From positions 620,001-684,000 of the forward strand of contig WGMG01000006.1 in the NCBI GenBank assembly GCA_016125185.1: a stretch of DNA of 64,000 nt. Reading direction: 5' to 3'. Source of the DNA: Armatimonadota bacterium. Its GTDB lineage: Bacteria > Armatimonadota > Fimbriimonadia > Fimbriimonadales > Fimbriimonadaceae. Position 1 is the stretch's first letter. Each line of letters starts with the position of its first letter. The position numbers and the translations under genes were made by a program. Shown piece by piece: positions 60,207 through 64,000 of this stretch. The notes beneath the pieces were generated by a model that had not been told where the DNA came from, did no database searches, and was given only the letters and a program-made list of their open reading frames with translations.

Positions 60207-60977
60207 ATGCTTCCGGTCAACGACATCGATGCTCTGTTCGGCCTGTTCATGGTCTTCGTGCGGTGTAGCGCCGCCGTCATGTCGTCGCCTTTGTTCGGAG
60301 CGCAGAACACGCCCGTTCAAGTTCGAATCTTTACGTCGCTCGCGATCAGTTTCGCCATCAGCCTGACCGTGAAAGGGAACCTTGGCCACGCGCCAGAAAA
60401 TCTGGGCGGACTCATCATGGTCATCGCCAACGAGGTCGCTTCTGGACTGCTCATCGGCATGCTGCTCCAGTTGGTGTTGCAAGTCGCGATGATCGCGGGT
60501 AGTTTTCTCGATCTTCAGATCGGCCTTGGTATGAGCCAGACGATGAACCCGCTGTTGGGCATCCCCGTGACGATCATCGGGCAGTTTAAGATGATGCTCG
60601 GCACCATGATCTTCCTTTCGATGGACGGCCATCACATGGTGATTCGCGCCATCATCCAAAGCTACAAAGTCGCTCCGACCCTGACCGCTTCCGATCTTGG
60701 CATTCTCCAGTCCGGCATCCTGCACCTGCTGACCAATTTCATGCTCCTGAGTCTGCAGATCGCCGCGCCGGTGCTCGGTGTTTCCATCATCATCGACGCC
60801 GCGCTCGGATTGATGTCTAAGGCTCTGCCCCAGCTTCAGCCGATCCAGATTGGCGCGCCGGCCAAGCTCGGCCTCGGTATGGCTTCGATTTCGTTGTGTC
60901 TTCCGGCTTTGGTCGCCGCTACCCAGAGTGGCGTGGCCCAAAGCATGGACCTAATCGGGCGAGTTTTCGCGAGGTAG
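60207..60977 (+). CDS. fliR: Flagellar export gate protein FliR
   Basis: 256 residues, six membrane segments, with F-G-L-F-M-V-F-V-R-C near the start and F-L-D-L-Q-I-G-L-G in the middle. Completes the P5Q4R1 gate. Three bases from each neighbour. Confidence 0.93.
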   Translation: MLPVNDIDALFGLFMVFVRCSAAVMSSPLFGAQNTPVQVRIFTSLAISFAISLTVKGNLGHAPENLGGLIMVIANEVASGLLIGMLLQLVLQVAMIAGSFLDLQIGLGMSQTMNPLLGIPVTIIGQFKMMLGTMIFLSMDGHHMVIRAIIQSYKVAPTLTASDLGILQSGILHLLTNFMLLSLQIAAPVLGVSIIIDAALGLMSKALPQLQPIQIGAPAKLGLGMASISLCLPALVAATQSGVAQSMDLIGRVFAR

Positions 60978-60980
60978 ACC

Positions 60981-62048
60981 ATGGCGGGCGAAAGCGGACA
61001 AGAGAAGACAGAACAACCAACAGACCGTCGTAAAAAGGAGGCTCGCAAAAAAGGCACCGTCGCCAAGTCGATGGACATGATCAGTGCCGTCGTCTTCATG
61101 TCGATCCTGATGTCGGCCCCGACCATCATCGGCATGGGCTTCCAGGGCTTCAAGGACGGATTCCGAAGCTCGATGACGGTTGCCAATCTCGAACCGACAT
61201 CGGCCAACATTGGCCGCGCGACCTTTGCCGCGATTCAGCCGATGCTTCCCGCGCTTGCTATGTTGATGGGGGTGGCGATGATGGTTGGCCTCGTGGGGAA
61301 CTATGCTCAGGTTGGATTCAATTTCAGCGCCGAGGCGATGGCGCCGAAATTCAGCAAGCTCAACCCCGCTAATGGCCTGAAGCGACTTTTCGGTAAACCC
61401 GCTCTGTTCGATCTGGCCAAGAGCCTGGTCAAGTTATTCCTGTTTTCGTGGATGACCTACACCGCCATCCGCGACAACTGGCTTCAGATCGGCATGATCT
61501 GGAGCTTGTCGCCGCTCGGCGCATTTGCCGTCATCGGCGGCATCATCCGTACCATCCTGCTCCGCGTGGGCATGGTGTGGCTGATCCTGGCCGTCGGCGA
61601 CTTCATCTTCCAAAAGAAGCAGGTGAACGATCAGCTCAAGATGACCAAGGAAGAGGTTCGGCAGGAAATGAAGGACGCCGAGACTTCGCCTGAATTAAAA
61701 GGCGCGCGGATGCGACAGGCGAGAAAGCTGACACGGATGCGGATGACCCAGGCGGTTCAGTCGGCGGATGTCATCGTCACGAACCCGACGCACTATGCGG
61801 TGGCACTGTCGTACAACCAGGGCAAGAGCCATGCGCCGGTGGTGGTGGCGAAGGGTGTGGACCATTTGGCATTCCGCATTCGAGAGATTGCCAAGGAAGC
61901 AGGTGTGCCGATCGTCGAGAATCGACCGCTTGCCCGAGCCCTGCACAAGCAGTGCGAAGTCGGCGACTTCGTGCCGCGCGAACTGTTCCAGTCGGTCGCC
62001 GAAGTCCTAGCTTACGTTTACCGAATGACGAAAAAGGTTCGAAAGTAG
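60981..62048 (+). CDS. flhB: Flagellar export switch protein FlhB
   Basis: 355 residues. Charged start (T-E-Q-P-T-D-R-R-K-K-E-A-R-K-K-G), four membrane helices, then the autocleaving cytoplasmic domain with N-P-T-H-Y-A-V-A-L. Controls substrate switching from hook to filament. Last gene of the operon; flhA, which often follows, is absent and a family B repeat begins after the stop. Confidence 0.95.
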   Translation: MAGESGQEKTEQPTDRRKKEARKKGTVAKSMDMISAVVFMSILMSAPTIIGMGFQGFKDGFRSSMTVANLEPTSANIGRATFAAIQPMLPALAMLMGVAMMVGLVGNYAQVGFNFSAEAMAPKFSKLNPANGLKRLFGKPALFDLAKSLVKLFLFSWMTYTAIRDNWLQIGMIWSLSPLGAFAVIGGIIRTILLRVGMVWLILAVGDFIFQKKQVNDQLKMTKEEVRQEMKDAETSPELKGARMRQARKLTRMRMTQAVQSADVIVTNPTHYAVALSYNQGKSHAPVVVAKGVDHLAFRIREIAKEAGVPIVENRPLARALHKQCEVGDFVPRELFQSVAEVLAYVYRMTKKVRK

Positions 62049-62097
62049 GCTTATCTTTCATCCGTGAGGGAGTCGATGTCGAATCGCGACGGTGCAA

Positions 62098-62153
62098 CTC
62101 TCCCTCATTCGTGAGGGAGACGGTGAGCAGGCCGTAGGCGAACCGGTGGGAGC
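62098..62153 (+). repeat. Family B structured repeat, copy 2
   Basis: TCTCCCTCA / TTCG / TGAGGGAGA (62099-62120), a perfect 9-base stem with a UUCG loop, then CGGT...ACCG and a GGCCGTAGGCGA core, ending GGTGGGAGC. The outer pair is CGGT/ACCG here, CCGT/ACGG in copy 1. Confidence 0.78.
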
Positions 62154-62273
62154 AAGAATATATGGTCCAAGCAAAAAACTTTAGAGCAAGGTTTGCAGAT
62201 TTGTAATCGGGTCAGCTCACTTAGAGCCGTGAGCATTTCGCTCGCTCAGATAGAGTAGTAGACATGATGCGGC

Positions 62274-62414
62274 CGACCACGAAGTGGTCGCGGACCTTAG
62301 CCTGGTGGTCGGAGTGAGGAACGAACGCAGACCCCAGGATAGAAAGTGATTCCGAAATAGTCCGAGGAGCGTCTCGTCTGCCAAAGCATGGCGATGGCGG
62401 AAGCGACCCGGTCC
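62274..62414 (+). repeat. Family A structured repeat, copy 2
   Basis: CGACCAC / GAA / GTGGTCG (62274-62290), linker CGGACCTTAG, then a longer second hairpin (CCTGG at 62301-62305 with CCAGG at 62334-62338), followed by TCCGAGGAGCG (62361-62371) and GGCGGAAGCGACCC. Confidence 0.78.
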
Positions 62415-62501
62415 TTACGACCGCCATGTCTGAGAGTTGCGAGCAACAAGGGAGGTGCCAGCAAGCCCTAAATCAACTCCAATGACGCGCAAGTAGCCTC
62501 G

Positions 62502-63053
62502 TTACTCATCCGGCCCCTGGTCAAGAACATAATCCCGAATCCAATCGAAGCGCCGCCTAGGATCCTCAAGGAGCCTCGATACATATCCCAATGCCTGGTC
62601 CCGCTCAATCCAGCCCCGCTGGAAATTGCCATAAACCCACAGGCTCCGCCGATACGGAGCCGAATTGGGTGGAATGGGCCCCTCCAGGAATTCACCCATC
62701 GACGGATCATCGAGATCGATCAGCGCTCGTTCGATATAGAAGCGAACGACGGGATGCGTCTCCTTGGCTCGCATGATCGCGAGAAGCCCAGGCCCTTCTT
62801 TCCGGAGTTGACTGAGCGCATCTGCAACTCCGCACCGCATCACCCACCAATTCTCCAAGCTAGAAGCATCAAGCAGAACCGGAAGATCGAGCGGCTTCGG
62901 GCTCGCCGCAAGGATGTCGACCGCCAGGATCGTCTCGTTCTTGTCGCCGCTCCAGTAGGCGTTATGGATGTAATCGCGATCATCCGCCCGAAGCGCCCGC
63001 CCCGCCCGAACTGAGTCTAACAGTGTTTGCAAACGATCGAGAGTGGGCGACAT
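62502..63053 (-). CDS. HEAT-repeat-like hypothetical protein
   Basis: 183 residues, all helical. Repeats like A-V-D-I-L-A-A-S-P-K-P-L-D-L-P-V-L-L and C-G-V-A-D-A-L-S-Q-L-R-K, R-F-Y-I-E-R-A-L-I-D-L resemble HEAT-type pairs. No catalytic pattern; probably a protein-binding scaffold. GAGGG is near the ATG. Confidence 0.7.
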   Translation of the reverse strand: MSPTLDRLQTLLDSVRAGRALRADDRDYIHNAYWSGDKNETILAVDILAASPKPLDLPVLLDASSLENWWVMRCGVADALSQLRKEGPGLLAIMRAKETHPVVRFYIERALIDLDDPSMGEFLEGPIPPNSAPYRRSLWVYGNFQRGWIERDQALGYVSRLLEDPRRRFDWIRDYVLDQGPDE

Positions 63054-63117
63054 CTACCCTCTATTTTGCGGGATTCGCACCATCGCCAGCGGCGCGGGCG
63101 TCCATATTCCTTAAGCC

Positions 63118-63795
63118 ATGAATGTTGTCGTCCTTACTGGAGCCGGAATCTCGCGCGAGTCGGGAATCAAAACCTTTCGCGACGAGGATGGCCTTTGGGC
63201 GGGCTACAACATCGAGGAGGTCTGCACTCCGACCGCTCTGGCGCGCGACCCGCAGAAAGTCCTCGACTTCTACAACTTGCGGCGCAGGGAAGTAGCGGCG
63301 TGCGAACCCAACGCTGGTCACTTTGCTCTCGCCGAACTGGAGAAGTATGCCGACGTGACGGTGGTGACGCAGAACATCGACGACCTGCACGAGCGAGCCG
63401 GGAGCACGAACGTGATTCATATCCACGGCGAGGTGTTCAAGGCTCGGAGCATAGACGACGACGAACTCATCGTCGAGGTGCGCGGCGACTTTAACGTCGG
63501 CGATCTCGCGCCGGATGGCGGCCAGCTTCGCCCGCACGTGTGCTTCTTTCACGAGATGCCGTATCGATGGAATGAGGTCGCATTCCTGGCGATGGATGCC
63601 GACGTCTTCGCCGTGATCGGAACCTCGCTGAACGTCTATCCGGCGGCCGGGCTGGTCGATGTCACCAAAGCAAAGTCGATCTACATCATCGACCCGAATC
63701 CGCCAAGGGTGGCGTCGCGGTGGGGAAATATCGAGGTCATCGCCGAGCCTGCGACGACTGGAGTCCAGCAATTGGTTAACCTCTTGCGGAATTAG
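63118..63795 (+). CDS. cobB: Sir2-family NAD-dependent deacylase (class III type), without zinc cysteines
   Basis: 225 residues. G-A-G-I-S-R-E-S-G-I-K-T-F-R, T-Q-N-I-D-D (84-89) and catalytic His103 in H-I-H-G-E. F-Y-N-L-R-R-R holds the Tyr52/Arg55 pair that in class III enzymes reads succinyl or malonyl groups. The usual four Zn Cys after the His are missing; the Cys present are 36, 62 and 142. G-T-S-L-N-V-Y-P-A-A-G-L closes the NAD site. A family A repeat follows. Confidence 0.9.
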   Translation: MNVVVLTGAGISRESGIKTFRDEDGLWAGYNIEEVCTPTALARDPQKVLDFYNLRRREVAACEPNAGHFALAELEKYADVTVVTQNIDDLHERAGSTNVIHIHGEVFKARSIDDDELIVEVRGDFNVGDLAPDGGQLRPHVCFFHEMPYRWNEVAFLAMDADVFAVIGTSLNVYPAAGLVDVTKAKSIYIIDPNPPRVASRWGNIEVIAEPATTGVQQLVNLLRN

Positions 63796-63850
63796 CGGTT
63801 CTTCCGTCTATCCTCCCGTCCACATGGCCGATCTCGACAGCAGAGTGGCC

Positions 63851-63980
63851 CGACCACGGAGTGGTCGCAGAGCTTAGCCCGGGGTCGTAGACCCCGGGAA
63901 AGATCCAAAATTGATAGAGTCCTAGGAGTCCCGAGTGTCGGGACGAACCCGCCATTATGGCGGCAGCAAGACCAGTAAGT
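63851..63980 (+). repeat. Family A structured repeat, copy 3
   Basis: CGACCAC / GGA / GTGGTCG (63851-63867), linker CAGAGCTTAG, second hairpin CCCGGGGTC / GTA / GACCCCGGG (63878-63898), then TCCTAGGAG and further palindromes GTCCCGA-GTG-TCGGGAC and CCGCCAT-T-ATGGCGG. It probably continues close to the window edge. Confidence 0.8.
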
Positions 63981-64000
63981 TTTGATAATAATACGTATAA

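Larger units (their letters stand above)
62049..62501. other. 453-base gap packed with structured repeats
   Basis: No gene supported. It holds family B copy 2 (about 62098-62153), preceded by a half-copy (about 62059-62090), and family A copy 2 (62274-62414), between the ends of flhB and the minus-strand HEAT-like gene. Confidence 0.7.

Overview
The window reads as a chromosomal segment of a diderm, flagellated bacterium, most likely Armatimonadota (Fimbriimonadia-like). Pointers: a prepilin-type protein with an N-terminus ending in [13 protein letters not shown] and a C-terminal W-x-F-A-D-G-H motif, typical of that phylum; a TonB/ExbBD system with an outer-membrane receptor; a PEP-CTERM protein; and moderately high GC. 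The phylum assignment is from memory of protein style, not a search.

Layout. 1-5.5 kb: end of a GH65 glycosidase/phosphorylase, carA, a prepilin-like protein, and a carB gene holding only the N-terminal half of the enzyme. 5.5-14.4 kb: VOC protein, secreted 5'-nucleotidase, DUF1259 protein, an exbB-exbD-tonB-receptor operon, a DUF4349 lipoprotein and a DUF1287 protein. 14.4-20.4 kb: structured repeat, Gly/Gln-rich Spy-like secreted protein, SDR/TetR divergent pair with twin operators, Rieske oxygenase, PAP2 phosphatase, zinc-ribbon protein, CDF transporter. 20.4-32 kb: beta-CASP nuclease, PEP-CTERM protein, LysR/YeiH pair, Tat-exported intradiol dioxygenase lipoprotein, triple-YHS protein, chemoreceptor, YdeI protein. 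32.2-34.6 kb: an AT-richer two-gene cassette of unknown function lying just 3' of a tRNA-Val gene. 35-44.3 kb: amidase-GerMN operon, M50-like/PAP2 pair, a rph-rdgB-(unknown)-tsaB-murB operon, M14 carboxypeptidase. 44.4-54.9 kb: lipoprotein cyclophilin plus degenerate deacetylase, diguanylate cyclase, Nudix/PPK2 divergent pair, MsrA, dapD-dapE, DUF2330. 54.9-62 kb: isolated nuoB-nuoI pair, then fliL-fliM-fliY-fliO-fliP-fliQ-fliR-flhB. 62-64 kb: repeats, HEAT-like protein, Sir2 deacylase.

What stands out: (1) the tRNA-Val-proximal cassette whose two proteins share the motif N-x-G-x-I-N-x-x-G-x-I-S-G-G-x-x-V-x-N, the best candidate for an undescribed system; (2) two dispersed repeat families whose hairpin arms differ between copies by paired, compensatory changes; (3) a TAnnnT hexamer 6-8 bases before the start codon of at least ten genes, the signature of leaderless transcription; (4) a split carB; (5) six convergent gene pairs overlapping by exactly four bases at their stop codons.
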